A DNA stretch of 54,090 nucleotides from Caldilinea sp. CFX5 (GTDB lineage Bacteria; Chloroflexota; Anaerolineae; Caldilineales; Caldilineaceae). Positions within the stretch are counted from its first letter, which is position 1; each line of letters begins with the position of its first letter. Both the position numbers and the translations under genes were made by a program. Positions 1 through 8,757 of the stretch are shown here, in pieces. The notes under the pieces were generated by a model. It worked only from the letters and a program-made list of their open reading frames with translations. It was not told the DNA's origin and did not search any database. The DNA is taken from the NCBI GenBank assembly GCA_021405325.1, contig QWII01000069.1, forward strand, positions 1 through 54,090, in the 5' to 3' direction.

Positions 1-150
1 TGCGCCGTCAACGGTGCCTTTTCCAAGCTGGGGAGGAACTGTTGCGCCGTCAACGGTGCCTTTTCCAAGCTGGGGAGGAACTGTTGCACCGTCAACGGTT
101 CCTTTTCCAAGCTGGGGAGGAACTGTTGCGCCGTCAACGGTTCCCTCCCC
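1..150. repeat. 42-bp tandem repeat, three copies plus a partial copy
   Basis: Units start at 1, 43 and 85, with a diverging fourth from 127. The period is 42 bp, a multiple of three, so it reads on the minus strand as a 14-residue unit containing PPQLGKGTVDG inside the polyketide synthase linker. Copies differ by only a few bases. The region just after it (about 145-176) is a GGGGAGG-rich palindromic stretch typical of dispersed intergenic repeats, so the array may derive from such an element that became coding. Confidence 0.85.
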
Positions 151-3075
151 TAACAGGGGAGGGGTAGGGAGGGGTAAGCTGGTCGTGACCTGCTGCGGTT
201 TGTAGACAACCACCTGGCCTTCAGCCAACGCCAGGGCGCGATAAAAGGCGCTGATCCCCTCAGCCGTGGTGAGAGCTGCCACCCCCTGTGTCGCCAGATG
301 GTGTACCACCGCCGGTTGCGCACCCATGCCGGTCTCGGCCCAGAGCGACCAATTGATCACCGTACACGCTCTGCCTTGTTGGCGTTCACTGGCGGCTAGC
401 GCATCCAAAAATGCGTTGGCCGCGGCATAATCGCTCAAGCCGCCGGCCAACCCTGGCCGGATCGACGCAATGGATGAGAAGAGGACAAAACAAGCGGGTT
501 CGATCGCGCGGTGCGATAACTCCTGCGCCAGTAACCACGCCCCGATTACTTTGGGCGCCAGAACCGCTTCCATGTCGGCGCGACTTTTGTGGTGCAATGA
601 TTGCGGTCGAACAACGCCGGCGGCATGGATCACCCCGACCGGCGGCCCATAAAGCTGGCCGATGTAATCCAAGAGAACCGCGACCTCATTGGCTTGGGTG
701 ATGTCGGCGACGATGTATTCAACCGTGGCGCCGGCCTTGCGTAAGGCCATGACCAGCGCCGCCCGTTTGGGATCGCGGGGTAAGGGCGTTCGTCCAGTCA
801 AAACCAACGTCATCCCTAAGTCGGCTAAACTTTGCGCTACTGCCGCTCCGATGCCGGTGGCGCCACCGGTGATGAGATAGACCCCTTTGGGCAGCTTTGT
901 GAGCATCGTTGCGGCCGGTAACGCCGGCCGCGGGGCCAGTTGCCGCACCAGCCGTGTCCATTGCGCTTGGCGCTGGCGCCAGGCAATGACTGCGCGTGTT
1001 GGTTCGACAACCAGCTCTGCCGCCACTTGCGCCAAGTGGAAATCCACTGTTGCTGCTGGCGCGAGATCGATCACCTGGCAGTGGACTTCCACTAGCTCAT
1101 CGTTCAAGGCAAAGGCGAAGCCCGCCAGCGCCGCTCGTTCGGGCGCAACGGCTTCGGTTGTGTTTTCTACGCCATAGGCGCCCGCCGTCACCACCCAAAT
1201 GCCGGCTGGCCGTTGCACCGCCGGACTGGTTGCCAGTCGTTGGGCAACCCGATGGAAAGAAAAGATTCCATTCGCCAGTCCAGTCGCTAGCGCGGTCTGA
1301 TCAGGAAGCGATGCTGCCGAACCAACAGCGCCAATAAAAACGAGACCCCAACCTTGCTCGTGCGCTGCCAGCCAACGTTCGAGGTCCGCTTCATCACCAG
1401 GCTGACAGCAGTGATAAGCACACGCAAAGCCCTGGCCTTGTAAATGGCGCGATAGCCGTTCGGCTAAGGTCTGCGCCTCTGGTGTTGCCACGGCCAACAC
1501 CAGCCATGTCGTACACTTTTGCGCCATCGCTTTGCCCCAGAGCGGCGCTTCCGTCCACGTCACCCGCTGCAACCACGTATCAACGCCCGGTTCGACCGGC
1601 GGCAACGGAACCGCGGCTACAATTCCATTGACCAAACCTTCTCCCGCCTGTCCGCTATTCTCCGTTTTTCTGTTTTCTGTTTTCTGTTGTTTACTTTCTA
1701 GCTTCTGTACCCAATAAGGCGTCTGGGCGAAAGCATAGGGTACAGACGCCTTCGCGCGCAGCGTATGGACGGGCGGCTCTTCAAGGATGACATGCGCATT
1801 GGTTCCGCCAAAGCCGAAACTGCTGACCCCGGCGCGCAGAGGAAGACCGGGCGCCAGTGGTGTCCAGTCCACTAAGGTCTGGTTGATGGTAAGGCCGGCC
1901 TGGTCGAGTTTGAAGATGGGGCGGACCTGTTCACTGTATAATGTCGGCGGCAACTGTCGGTGTTGAAAGGCCAGCAGCACCTTGATTAGACTGGGCATAG
2001 CGGCCGCACTAAGCAGGTGACCGACATTGGGTTTGACCGCGCCCAGGTAACGCACACCAGTGGGCGGCGGCTGGGGAAAACAACGCGTCAAGGCGCGCGC
2101 CTCAACCACATCGCCAATGCGGGTGCCGGTGGCGTGGGCTTCGATGTAGGTAATGGTTTCCGGTGGGACCGCGGCGGTTGCATAGGCGGCGCGCAAGAGC
2201 GCTTCCTGTCCAGTGGGGCTGGGGGTCATGGTTCCCAGCGAACGACCATCATTGTTGATGGCCGAGCCGCAAATCAGACCTAACACGGGAGCAGCAGCGG
2301 TTGTGGCATGGCTGAGGGTGCTGAGCAAGAGCATTCCACCCCCTTCGCCCAGGACAAAACCGTTGGCCCGCTCGTCAAAAACATAAGTGTGCGGGGTCGC
2401 GGCCAGGACGCCGGCGCTGCTAAAGGCGACAAAAGGCGTGGCGGTAATATTCAGGTTGATGCCGCCGACTAAGGCCAGTTCACATTCACCGGCTAGTAAA
2501 CTTTGACGAGCCAAATGGAGCGCCACCAACGACGATGAGCAAGCCGTGTCCACGACGAGTGCAGGGCCGGTTAGATTGAGGCTATGGGCAATCTGCCCGG
2601 CGACCAGATTACGGATATTGTTAGCGACCAACATGGGGTGGGTCGGTTGACCGGAAAGGAGCAACGGCATGGTCAACTCGCTGTAGCTATTCTGCCCAAT
2701 GCCCAAAAAGACGCCGATACGCAACCCTTGGCGCCGCTCGGCCGTATATGCGGCCTGTTCCAGCGTTTCGTAAGCCAACTCCAACAGGATGCGCTGTTGC
2801 GGGTCCATGATTTGCGCTTCTGCTGCCGCAATGTTGAAAAATGCCGCGTCAAAGCGTTGAATGTCAGCCAGAAAGGCGCCCCACTTGGTGATGCTTTTGC
2901 CCGGTTGGTAGGGCGGCGGGGCATAGAGCTGAGCGATAGACCAACGTTCTGGCGGCACTTCCCGGATGCTTGCCACCCCGTCGGCGAGATTCTGCCAAAA
3001 GGCTGCGGGCGAATCGGCTCCCGGAAAACGGCAAGCGTGAGCGAGAACAGCAAGCGGTTGGGCTGGTTGAGACAT
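1..3075 (-). CDS. Polyketide synthase, KS-KR module without AT (3' end outside window)
   Basis: The frame is open from ATG at 3075 to the window edge (1025 residues seen). Residues 1-430 form a ketosynthase that condenses acyl units on a carrier protein. The active Cys179 lies in DTACSSS, His314 in EAHATGT and His353 in NVGH, with normal spacing. A ketoreductase follows: its structural half is about 480-720, the NADPH loop TGGATGIG is near 736-742, and Tyr883/Asn887 form the YxxxN motif. No acyltransferase, dehydratase or carrier motif lies between KS and KR, which is the layout of trans-AT synthases, where a separate AT loads malonyl units. The final 50 residues are a repeat-encoded Pro/Gly-rich linker. 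KS and KR are firm; the trans-AT reading is inference because the rest of the protein is missing. The product is unknown. Confidence 0.9.
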   Translation of the reverse strand, partial: MSQPAQPLAVLAHACRFPGADSPAAFWQNLADGVASIREVPPERWSIAQLYAPPPYQPGKSITKWGAFLADIQRFDAAFFNIAAAEAQIMDPQQRILLELAYETLEQAAYTAERRQGLRIGVFLGIGQNSYSELTMPLLLSGQPTHPMLVANNIRNLVAGQIAHSLNLTGPALVVDTACSSSLVALHLARQSLLAGECELALVGGINLNITATPFVAFSSAGVLAATPHTYVFDERANGFVLGEGGGMLLLSTLSHATTAAAPVLGLICGSAINNDGRSLGTMTPSPTGQEALLRAAYATAAVPPETITYIEAHATGTRIGDVVEARALTRCFPQPPPTGVRYLGAVKPNVGHLLSAAAMPSLIKVLLAFQHRQLPPTLYSEQVRPIFKLDQAGLTINQTLVDWTPLAPGLPLRAGVSSFGFGGTNAHVILEEPPVHTLRAKASVPYAFAQTPYWVQKLESKQQKTENRKTENSGQAGEGLVNGIVAAVPLPPVEPGVDTWLQRVTWTEAPLWGKAMAQKCTTWLVLAVATPEAQTLAERLSRHLQGQGFACAYHCCQPGDEADLERWLAAHEQGWGLVFIGAVGSAASLPDQTALATGLANGIFSFHRVAQRLATSPAVQRPAGIWVVTAGAYGVENTTEAVAPERAALAGFAFALNDELVEVHCQVIDLAPAATVDFHLAQVAAELVVEPTRAVIAWRQRQAQWTRLVRQLAPRPALPAATMLTKLPKGVYLITGGATGIGAAVAQSLADLGMTLVLTGRTPLPRDPKRAALVMALRKAGATVEYIVADITQANEVAVLLDYIGQLYGPPVGVIHAAGVVRPQSLHHKSRADMEAVLAPKVIGAWLLAQELSHRAIEPACFVLFSSIASIRPGLAGGLSDYAAANAFLDALAASERQQGRACTVINWSLWAETGMGAQPAVVHHLATQGVAALTTAEGISAFYRALALAEGQVVVYKPQQVTTSLPLPTPPLLGEGTVDGATVPPQLGKGTVDGATVPPQLGKGTVDGATVPPQLGKGTVDGA

Positions 3076-3139
3076 AGCTTTCGCTTCGTTTGAGCGCAAA
3101 AGAGTTGGTCGATAAGGAAGGGTAAGTGGGGCGGCCTGG

Positions 3140-3397
3140 TCAGGTTGCGCGCGCGCGCAGCTTGGAAATTTTGCGGCAATGGAGGCGCGCGTGTGCTTTG
3201 ATCCGTGTCATCAGGTTATCCAACCATTCAGCTTGATCTAATTCCGCTTCTTCGGCGGCGGTCAAGCGTGTGGCGTGGTTTTTCGTCAACAATTGCTGAA
3301 TATCGTTCACCGCCTGGGCGGAAGGGCGAAAGGCCACAATCTCTTCCGGCGACGGGCCGCGGGCCAAAAATTCGATAATTTCTTCTTGTAAACGCAT
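3140..3397 (-). CDS. Small conserved-looking protein of unknown function (85 aa)
   Basis: The start is ATG at 3397, chosen because GGAAGG lies just upstream and the protein then opens with MRLQEEIIEFLARGPSPEEI. A longer in-frame opening to 3472 reads as non-native sequence. The protein is mostly helical and charged, with an Arg/Lys-rich end, no signal peptide and no membrane segment. I know of similar short proteins ('IIxFLxxGPSPEEIxxF') in filamentous Chloroflexota and cyanobacteria near small toxin-like genes, but no function is established. It lies 64 bp upstream of the polyketide synthase and 84 bp downstream of the phosphotransferase, all on one strand. Confidence 0.6.
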   Translation of the reverse strand: MRLQEEIIEFLARGPSPEEIVAFRPSAQAVNDIQQLLTKNHATRLTAAEEAELDQAEWLDNLMTRIKAHARLHCRKISKLRARAT

Positions 3398-3481
3398 AGG
3401 ACCTTCCCTCGGATAGAATCCGTTGCTGACAGCGAGAAGCCGCCGTTCGGCTGCGCGCTCGACTGAGTTCACGCCGAAGCC

Positions 3482-4483
3482 TCAGCGGCTGCGTACAGCG
3501 TTGTCTCGACAATATTGCTGTAATTTTTCCTGGCAGTAGCGTAGGCCCTTGTCATTGGCTTCTGTTTGGTAAATGAGCAGTGTATCCAATGCATGAAGCA
3601 GCGCATGGGCCAGGACCCGTTCGGTAAATGCCGCTTGATCCGGCGGCGCATACCCTTCGATCATTGCCGCCAAGGTCGGGCGGTCATCATGCCAGAAGTA
3701 CCACCAGGCAAAGTCGAGCGCCGGATCGGCCCCCTGCGCCCATTCCCAGTCAATCGCGGCGACCAGTTGGGTTTCATTGACCAGGACATTGGTGCCGGCA
3801 AAGTCGCCATGACAGAGGCGCGGGGTGTCACGATAGCGCTGCACTGTCGTCAACGCCGCCGCAAACCGTTCCGCTAACGCAGGAAGCTGACCGGCCAGCG
3901 CCAGCGCCGGTTCCAGGTGCTTTTGGCGGATGGACAACCAGGCGTCAATGGTGGGCGCTTGGGCGGTCTCACCTGGCGGCAGCAGACCAAACGCCGGCAA
4001 TGCGATGCTATGCAACTTGCGCAACTGCTCCCCGACCTGGCGACCGACAACCGGCCGCATGGTCGGGTCAAAGCCGGGTGGATCAAACGCAACGCCCTGC
4101 ACAAATTCTTCGACTGACCAACAGTAGTCGCCGGCGGCAGTGGCTGTTTGATCATAAGCCGCCAGGGCCGGTGTCGGAAAGCCAACGGCCAGCGCTTGTT
4201 GGTGGGCTGCGATCGACCGTTGTAACTGTACACCCGGCATGGGGTCCAACCGTACAACCCAGAAGCCATCGGCTGTGCCGGCCAGAAAGGTGCGCTGATT
4301 CAAACCGCCAGAGAGCGGATGAATGTCAAAGATCATCGTCTGGAGCGTGGTTTCCAGCGTGGGGAGCAATTCTGGTGGAAAGGGTTTGGCCGCTTCACTA
4401 CTCATACGTTGGCGATAGCGCCCGGGCAGATTGTTGATCTGCTTGCGTATGGTTGCGGGAAGATTAAGCTGGTACTTTTTCAT
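3482..4483 (-). CDS. APH-family phosphotransferase (aminoglycoside/choline kinase-like)
   Basis: This 333-aa soluble protein has the kinase-like fold used to phosphorylate aminoglycosides, homoserine or choline-type small molecules with ATP. It shows a degenerate N-lobe, the catalytic loop HGDFAGTNVLV near residues 225-235, and the metal-binding IDWEWA near 245-250, followed by LDFAWW, a regular APH signature. The substrate cannot be read from the sequence. The start ATG lies inside the end of the Phd-like gene (20-nt overlap), so translation is probably coupled. An alternative start at 4405 would drop 26 poorly conserved residues. A resistance role is possible, but environmental homologues are mostly uncharacterised. 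Confidence 0.82.
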   Translation of the reverse strand: MKKYQLNLPATIRKQINNLPGRYRQRMSSEAAKPFPPELLPTLETTLQTMIFDIHPLSGGLNQRTFLAGTADGFWVVRLDPMPGVQLQRSIAAHQQALAVGFPTPALAAYDQTATAAGDYCWSVEEFVQGVAFDPPGFDPTMRPVVGRQVGEQLRKLHSIALPAFGLLPPGETAQAPTIDAWLSIRQKHLEPALALAGQLPALAERFAAALTTVQRYRDTPRLCHGDFAGTNVLVNETQLVAAIDWEWAQGADPALDFAWWYFWHDDRPTLAAMIEGYAPPDQAAFTERVLAHALLHALDTLLIYQTEANDKGLRYCQEKLQQYCRDNAVRSR

Positions 4484-4754
4484 CGACGCTCAACCACGCT
4501 TCAATCTCGGCTTCGCTGATGGTTTCGACGGTTTCCTCGCCACGCGCAATGGCTAACTCCATTTTGAGGGCATCAATCAGATCGTTCTGCTCGTCCAGCC
4601 GTTCCATCAGCCGATCCCACTGTTCCACCGAAACCAAAACACCGGCCGGCTTACTGCGTTGGGCCAGGAAAACGGGGCCGTTATTCATCAAATTAAATAC
4701 TTGCAGATGTTTCATCCGTAGGTCGGAGACTGGTACAATTTGTGGCGTTTTCAT
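4464..4754 (-). CDS. Phd/YefM-type antitoxin-like protein
   Basis: This 96-aa protein has the N-terminal Phd/YefM DNA-binding fold (VSDLRMKHLQVFNLMNNG, then PAGVLVSVEQWDRL) and an acidic helical tail that in this family binds a toxin. Such antitoxins repress their own operon and neutralise RelE-, Doc- or YoeB-like toxins. No such toxin follows. The next gene, overlapping by 20 nt, is an APH-type kinase, so either the antitoxin is solitary or it pairs with the kinase. A strong sigma70 promoter and a small inverted repeat lie directly upstream. Confidence 0.85.
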   Translation of the reverse strand: MKTPQIVPVSDLRMKHLQVFNLMNNGPVFLAQRSKPAGVLVSVEQWDRLMERLDEQNDLIDALKMELAIARGEETVETISEAEIEAWLSVDEKVPA

Positions 4755-4779
4755 GGTCGTCCCTTATATCTCATCTAAT

Positions 4780-4823
4780 TATCATCTGGGTGATAGTTTA
4801 GCAAATGCCAACCTTTCTGTCAA
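4780..4823 (-). promoter_or_regulatory. Promoter and possible operator of the Phd-like gene
   Basis: On the minus strand TTGACA (4818-4823) and TAAACT (4795-4800) are separated by 17 nt, a near-consensus sigma70 pair. An inverted repeat TATCA-N6-TGATA (4780-4795) begins at the -10 element and extends downstream, where autoregulating Phd/YefM antitoxins usually bind. The promoter is read from sequence; the operator role is inferred. Confidence 0.6.
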
Positions 4824-4846
4824 TTAACGTAAAATGCTTATATCGA

Positions 4847-5752
4847 TTAACCTTTAATTCCAGTCATGCGAATCCCGTCCAAGAAATAGCGTTGGGCAAA
4901 GAAGAAGATGACAATTAGTGGCAGCGTCACTAGCGTAGACGCCGCCATCATCAAGCTCCACTCGGTGGTGCGTTGGGCGCGGAAGGCAAAGAGACCCAGC
5001 GAGAGCGGATACTGGCTCTGATCCGAAAGATAGACCAGCGGCCCAAAGAAATCGTGCCAGGTCCAGAGGAAGGTAAAGACGGCCATGACCAGCAATGCCG
5101 GTCGCACCAGGGGGAGCATGATCTGCCAGAAGATGCGCCATTCGCCGGCGCCATCGACGCGGGCGGCGTCCACCAGTTCTACCGGCAACCCCTGAAAGAA
5201 CTGACGCATCATAAAGATAAAAAAGGCGTTGCCAAAGAAGGCCGGCACAATCAGCGGCGCATAGGTGCCCATCATGCCCAGGTTTTTGAAGAGAATAAAG
5301 GTGGGGATAAAGGTGACAATGCCCGGAATCATCAATGTTGCCACCGTGAGCATAAAGAGAATGTTGCGGCCCGGAAAACGCAAGCGCGCAAAGCCATAGC
5401 CCACCGCCGCACAGGAAAGCACCGTCCCCACCATCACCGTCACAGCAAAGTAGATGCTGTTGCCCAGGTAGAGAAAGAAGGGAAAGTTGCGATAGTTGAT
5501 CGCGTTGGGGTAATTCGCCCAGCGAATCGGGTCGGGCCACCACTCGACCGGATAGGTGAAGACCTGGGTGTTTTCCTTGAGCGAGGTGATCACCATCCAG
5601 TAGAAGGGAAAGACAAACAAGAGGGAGACGGCGATGAGGACAAGGTGACTGATGATTGTCCCCAACGGTTTTTGCCAACGGAGGCGGGTAGTGGTTTGGA
5701 TGGGCCGTCGTTCCGGTCGGCTTTGGACGCTTTTCTCGGCAATTTGCGCCAT
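4847..5752 (-). CDS. Carbohydrate ABC importer permease, MalG type (operon A)
   Basis: Inner-membrane permease of 301 aa with six predicted membrane segments, starting about residue 25. The EAA loop that docks the ATPase is visible as ELVDAARVDGAGEWRIF near 200-216. The protein ends in GIRMTGIKG, the usual tail of MalG/UgpE-like CUT1 permeases. I chose ATG 5752 because GGGAGTGAG lies about 8 nt upstream; the longer opening to 5839 overlaps the partner permease and reads as low-quality sequence. It works with the MalF-type permease just upstream and the lipoprotein at 6840-8243. The ATPase must come from elsewhere. The sugar is unknown. Confidence 0.93.
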   Translation of the reverse strand: MAQIAEKSVQSRPERRPIQTTTRLRWQKPLGTIISHLVLIAVSLLFVFPFYWMVITSLKENTQVFTYPVEWWPDPIRWANYPNAINYRNFPFFLYLGNSIYFAVTVMVGTVLSCAAVGYGFARLRFPGRNILFMLTVATLMIPGIVTFIPTFILFKNLGMMGTYAPLIVPAFFGNAFFIFMMRQFFQGLPVELVDAARVDGAGEWRIFWQIMLPLVRPALLVMAVFTFLWTWHDFFGPLVYLSDQSQYPLSLGLFAFRAQRTTEWSLMMAASTLVTLPLIVIFFFAQRYFLDGIRMTGIKG

Positions 5753-5802
5753 AGTATTTCTCACTCCCTTAATGCGTACCTGTTTGCAGAGGGGCGCTGC
5801 GA

Positions 5803-6732
5803 TTACGCCATCTGTTCTTCGTCTTCCTGGAAGACCCACAGACGGGCTGAACGGAAGATCGTAATGGTAATGATAAGCACAACAACGAATAATAGGACGG
5901 CCAAGGCTGAGGCATAGCCCATTTTGAAATAACGGAAGGCGTTGCGGTAGATCAAGACCATGTACATCAAGGTCGATTCCAGTGGCTTGCCCGTCGTGCC
6001 GCCGATGACAAAGGCCGACACAAAGACCTGGAACGAACCGATGACCCCCATCACCAGATTAAAGAGTGTGACCGGCGTCAATAACGGCATGGTGATCTTC
6101 CAGAAGCGCTGCCAGACGTTGGCGCCATCAATCGACGCCGCTTCGAGCAGTGATTGCGGGATCTCTTTCAAACCGGCCAGAAAGGTGAGCGTCCCCACGC
6201 CAACACCCCACAGGCTCAAAATAATCAACCCTAACTTGGCCCACTTGGGATCAGAAAACCAACCTAACGCCGGCAGCCCCACCGCTTGTAGCAGTTGGTT
6301 GACCAGCCCCCCCTGCGAATTAAACATCACGACAAAGATAATCGTCCCCGCCACCGGCGGCGCCAACGCCGGCAAATAAAAGAGCGTGCGATAGATCCCG
6401 ATCCCGCTGGCCCGCATATTGAGAACCAGCGCCAACGCCAGCGAGACGGCCAACCCCAACGGCACCGAGATCAACGCATAGTACCCGCTGTTATAAATTG
6501 AAATCCAAAACGACGGGTCGGTCGAAGACATGGTCGTATAGTTGGTCAACCCAATCCACCGTGGTGGTTCGAGGATGGTATAGTCGGTAAAAGATAGGTA
6601 AAAACTGGCTATAATGGGATAGGCTGTAAAAATCAACAAACTCAAAATCCAGGGCAAAACAAATAAAAACCCAGCCCAAGCCTCACGCCGTTGTAGCGCA
6701 CTCATTTTTCGACTGTTAGCAAGCATGGTCAT
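5803..6732 (-). CDS. Carbohydrate ABC importer permease, MalF type (operon A)
   Basis: Inner-membrane permease (309 aa) with six membrane segments and an EAA loop, LLEAASIDGANVWQRFW, near 195-211. It is the first permease after the binding-protein gene, from which it is separated by a 107-nt gap holding a hairpin. Two candidate ATGs, 6732 and 6726, give nearly the same protein; a GGGGGAAAG stretch is upstream. It forms a heterodimer with the MalG-type partner, and its tail gene boundary is 50 nt from that partner's start. Confidence 0.93.
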   Translation of the reverse strand: MTMLANSRKMSALQRREAWAGFLFVLPWILSLLIFTAYPIIASFYLSFTDYTILEPPRWIGLTNYTTMSSTDPSFWISIYNSGYYALISVPLGLAVSLALALVLNMRASGIGIYRTLFYLPALAPPVAGTIIFVVMFNSQGGLVNQLLQAVGLPALGWFSDPKWAKLGLIILSLWGVGVGTLTFLAGLKEIPQSLLEAASIDGANVWQRFWKITMPLLTPVTLFNLVMGVIGSFQVFVSAFVIGGTTGKPLESTLMYMVLIYRNAFRYFKMGYASALAVLLFVVVLIITITIFRSARLWVFQEDEEQMA

Positions 6733-6783
6733 CGTCGTTTATCTTTCCCCCTGTGAACAGCATGCAAGAGGCGGGGAAGAGAG

Positions 6784-6828
6784 GGCAGGGAGACAAGAAA
6801 CGAATCTCTCGTCTTTTGTCTCCCTGCC
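6784..6828. terminator. Hairpin between binding-protein and permease genes (operon A)
   Basis: Perfect 13-bp arms (6784-6796 and 6816-6828; GGCAGGGAGACAA and its complement) enclose a 19-nt loop. No strong U tract follows on the minus strand. Its place between the lipoprotein and permease genes fits an intercistronic stem that limits read-through or protects the upstream mRNA, giving more binding protein than permease. That role is inference. Confidence 0.5.
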
Positions 6829-6839
6829 TCCGTGTCTCC

Positions 6840-8243
6840 CTACGCGTTTTGCTTCAATAAATTCTCTAACTCGCTCTGGCAAGCTTGCTGCGCTTCGGCG
6901 AGGGCATCTTGCACTGTGGCGGTCTTGGTGTAGATCTGTTCAATGGCGCGCCCGATCTGGTCATTGGCAAAGTCTTGGATCGGTGAATTCCACATCGGGG
7001 TAGCGACATCCAGTTGCTTGCGGAAGAAATCAGTAACCTCTTTGGCAAATTCCTCTCCACGTTTTTCAGCCGTCAAGGCTGGGAAGAGATCGGTCGGCAC
7101 ATTTTTGTTGGTTGGCAGGTCAGGCACATTGGAGAACCAGACTTTGATCCCCTCAACAGACATATAATCCAAATAGCGGAAGGCTTCTTCAGGATTGCTC
7201 GACCCTTTGGGAATCACCAGCCAGTTGGGCCAGTAGCCGGACTTGGTGCCGGTGCCACCGGGGCCAACAGGGAAGGGCGCCACATTCCAACGCTCCATCT
7301 TGACCTCGGAGTTGTACATATCGCCACAAACCCAGAAGCCATTCATATTCATTGCCAGCTTGCCCTCCAGCAGAGCCGATGGCCGCCCTTCCCCATCCGG
7401 GTAGGCGCCCCAGTTGTTCGAAAGGCGGACCTTTTCGACATCACCCTGGTACTCTTCATCGATCCAACTCATCATGTATTCCATCATAGCAATGTTGGCA
7501 TCGTTATCTAGTTGGTACGTCTGCGTGTCGCCATCATAAAGCTGCGAACCATTGAGGGCGGACCAAACCGGTAGTTCAAATTGATCCTGGAGGGGAATAT
7601 AGCCCGCCGTTTCCAGTGTATCGCCATTCCATTTGCTGAAGAGCTTAGAAATTTCGCGCAGCTCATCCCAAGTTTTGGGAAAATCCTCGCGCTTAGAGGA
7701 AAGGCCAGCTTCTTCAAACATCACCTCGTTGTAGAAGATGGCATAGGTGCCGGCGGCGACGGGCAGGCCATAGGTTTTGCCATTCCAGAGACAGCTTGCC
7801 AACACCCCTTCCGGCCAGGCTTCCTTTTGCGAATACTTGGAGCCGGCCATCAATTCATCCAACTCGACCAGCGCGTTGCGTGCGCCAAAGGCCGCCGGTG
7901 AAGTCCAGATAATGGTGCTGTCCGGTGGATCGCCGGCGGCGATGCGGGCGAGCAACACCTCGTTGAAATTTTGGTCGCCGACGCCGCACTGGGCATCTTC
8001 AATATCGATGTTGGCGTTTTCCGCCTCATAGTTGCCGGCGATGGTGCCGAAGCCTTCGCAATAGATCTGCGAACCGCCGGGGGTCCAGAAGCTGATGCTA
8101 ATCTTTTCCCCGGTGGCCGCGCCCCCTTCGGCTGCTTGCCCGCCTGGTTGACCACCAGGGACAGCGCAGGCCGCGAGGACGAGCGCAGCCGCGCTAACGC
8201 CGGTTGATTTGAGAAATGCGCGACGACTTAAAGTTGTGTTCAT
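6840..8243 (-). CDS. Sugar-binding lipoprotein, solute-binding family 1 (operon A)
   Basis: This 467-aa extracytoplasmic protein captures sugar for the two permeases downstream. The start is ATG 8243 with AGGAGGG upstream. The N-terminus has a twin-arginine motif (SRRAFLKSTG) followed by a hydrophobic stretch and a lipobox ending LAAC, so it is probably exported folded by Tat and lipid-anchored. The two-lobe SBP1 pattern is seen in the ISFWTPGG strand, the ALEGK-like motif (ALLEGKLAMNMNG near 300) and PEEAFRYLDYM. Ligand specificity cannot be deduced. Confidence 0.92.
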   Translation of the reverse strand: MNTTLSRRAFLKSTGVSAAALVLAACAVPGGQPGGQAAEGGAATGEKISISFWTPGGSQIYCEGFGTIAGNYEAENANIDIEDAQCGVGDQNFNEVLLARIAAGDPPDSTIIWTSPAAFGARNALVELDELMAGSKYSQKEAWPEGVLASCLWNGKTYGLPVAAGTYAIFYNEVMFEEAGLSSKREDFPKTWDELREISKLFSKWNGDTLETAGYIPLQDQFELPVWSALNGSQLYDGDTQTYQLDNDANIAMMEYMMSWIDEEYQGDVEKVRLSNNWGAYPDGEGRPSALLEGKLAMNMNGFWVCGDMYNSEVKMERWNVAPFPVGPGGTGTKSGYWPNWLVIPKGSSNPEEAFRYLDYMSVEGIKVWFSNVPDLPTNKNVPTDLFPALTAEKRGEEFAKEVTDFFRKQLDVATPMWNSPIQDFANDQIGRAIEQIYTKTATVQDALAEAQQACQSELENLLKQNA

Positions 8244-8373
8244 AGAGTTAACCCTCCTTGACAGTTGAAAATGATAAGGATTGAGAACATGCTTCAAAAC
8301 GAAGCTGAAATACCATGACTTGATTATCTCCACCGATAAGATGGAGCAGCAATTGGATAAAGGGGAACATTAT

Positions 8374-8757
8374 TTATAATGAGAATAATTTTCTAATGAA
8401 TTTGCGAACCGCCTTTGCAATTGTTAAGGCATCCTTTGCTTCAGCAACTGTGGGATCATTCCCTGGATAACGCCATTGAACCGCGTAATCGCTCAGTCGC
8501 TGCAAATCAGCCGTGCTAACAGGAACCATAATACCGGCATACAGACACTGATTGCTTAAAGCAACCAAATCATGAGTGCGCGGCGGAATCAGCCCGCGGT
8601 CTACCAGTAGCGCTTTAAGATACTTTTCACCGCACTGCTGGGCATGATAAGTTGCACCGTAAGTAAGCGGCTGTTTGCGGCGCAACGTGAGTTGAGCAAT
8701 TTTGTAATCCTCTTCCGCTTTATCAATCCAACTCCGGGGATCAGTGGGGCTGCTCAT
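8374..8757 (-). CDS. HEPN-domain protein, toxin-like partner of MNT
   Basis: This 127-aa protein follows the HEPN pattern: an N-terminal KAEEDYKIAQL helix, YHAQQCGEKYLKALLV near 40-55, and THDLVAL. HEPN proteins paired with minimal nucleotidyltransferases act as RNases, or as targets kept inactive by AMPylation. The classical Rx4-6H motif is not clearly present; the only Arg/His candidate is PPRTHDL, so RNase activity is uncertain. I chose ATG 8757 (SSPTDPRSW opening), which overlaps the MNT gene by 17 nt; a longer start at 8802 lies deeper in that gene. Confidence 0.85.
   Translation of the reverse strand: MSSPTDPRSWIDKAEEDYKIAQLTLRRKQPLTYGATYHAQQCGEKYLKALLVDRGLIPPRTHDLVALSNQCLYAGIMVPVSTADLQRLSDYAVQWRYPGNDPTVAEAKDALTIAKAVRKFIRKLFSL

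Noticed and set aside
1..150. 42-bp repeats as a CRISPR array
   Set aside because: There are no unique spacers; the whole 42-bp unit repeats and is in frame with the polyketide synthase.
4973..5917. Open frame on the plus strand opposite the operon A permeases
   Set aside because: Highly charged nonsense-like composition; the minus strand encodes two clear membrane permeases.
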